From JAHBTB01 sp964451255 (lineage in GTDB: Bacteria; Armatimonadota; Fimbriimonadia; Fimbriimonadales; Fimbriimonadaceae), in contig CAYVHL010000001.1 of NCBI GenBank assembly GCA_964451255.1, forward strand, positions 682,001-746,000: a stretch of DNA of 64,000 nt, read 5' to 3'. How positions within the stretch are numbered: the stretch's first letter is position 1; each line of letters opens with the position of its first letter. Position numbers and translations under genes: made by a program. Of this stretch, positions 63,811-64,000 are shown in pieces. Below the pieces are notes generated by a model that was given only the letters and a program-made list of their open reading frames with translations, did not search any database and was not told where the DNA came from.

Positions 63811-64000
63811 TTGAAGACCTCCGCCAAGAACCCTGCGGCCTTGTACTGGCCGATCACGGCTAACGAGAGTTGATGGCGTGCGTCCACTAGCTCCTGCTCG
63901 ACCTCCCGGAGAGCCCGAGTGGCCTCCAACACGTCGATCTGGGTGCCGTATCCTTCGGTGAAGCCCCTCTGAGACTTCACAACCAGTTCACGGGCCGAAG
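63807..64000 (-). CDS. czcC: Outer-membrane efflux channel, CzcC/TolC type (partial, 3' end)
   Basis: The last 63 residues of a protein running off the right edge, with RGFTEGYGTQIDVLEATRAL and the ARHQLSLAVIGQYKAAG helix, the C-terminal pattern of TolC-family channels. It is directly upstream of czcB with a GTGA overlap, giving the order czcC-czcB-czcA. Confidence 0.85.
   Translation of the reverse strand, partial: SARELVVKSQRGFTEGYGTQIDVLEATRALREVEQELVDARHQLSLAVIGQYKAAGFLAEVFK

Overview
The window is about 64 kb of GC-rich DNA from a diderm bacterium. Signs of an outer membrane are a secretin, a Kdo-pathway isomerase (kdsD), several lipoproteins and a tripartite RND efflux system. The type IV pilus gene set, the very large exported beta-propeller proteins and the glycine-rich tails make me think of Armatimonadota (Fimbriimonadia-like), but that placement is inference. 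A run of ten Ns at 39531-39540 shows the sequence is a scaffold and breaks one pilin gene.

Left part (1-8.2 kb): the end of an unknown + strand gene, rpsR, a clostripain-family lipoprotein, a GAF-GGDEF diguanylate cyclase, rplU-rpmA behind a hairpin-rich leader, a small membrane protein, the coupled pair rocF-kdsD, and divergent pdxT.

Centre (8.2-48.1 kb, all on the minus strand): read in the direction of transcription it runs pilB, an unknown exported protein, pilT, pilC, a terminator, the prepilin peptidase, a GspG-like pilin, and three very large minor-pilin-like proteins (PilV-, PilW- and PilX-like). These are followed by two giant exported propeller proteins (1581 and 2382 aa), which sit where PilY1 sits in other minor-pilin clusters. 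After a terminator comes a strong promoter and pilM-N-O-P, a truncated secretin-like protein with a GGGGF-repeat tail, and the secretin. The chain then continues past a hairpin into a tightly overlapping series: aroK, aroB, a small membrane protein, a PASTA-domain pseudokinase, rpe, a small membrane protein and ribD. PilB is the extension motor and PilT the retraction motor on the PilC platform. PilD processes the pilins, PilMNOP links the platform to the secretin, and the giant proteins are candidates for a pilus-tip complex.

Right part (48.1-64 kb): argS, a ferredoxin-NADP reductase, a HicB-like gene with an unidentified partner, mnmG overlapping a phytase-like lipoprotein tail to tail, an exported STN-domain protein, a TolB-like propeller protein, tRNA-Arg(CCU), and the czcCBA heavy-metal efflux operon running off the right edge.

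The most interesting points are the giant minor-pilin/tip-protein cluster, the FG-like GGGGF repeat beside the secretin, glycine-rich tails on most of the pilMNOPQ proteins, a pseudokinase embedded in an aro/rpe/rib operon, a PilB that has lost its tetracysteine zinc motif, and several genes whose -10 box lies only 6-7 nt before the start codon, suggesting leaderless mRNAs.
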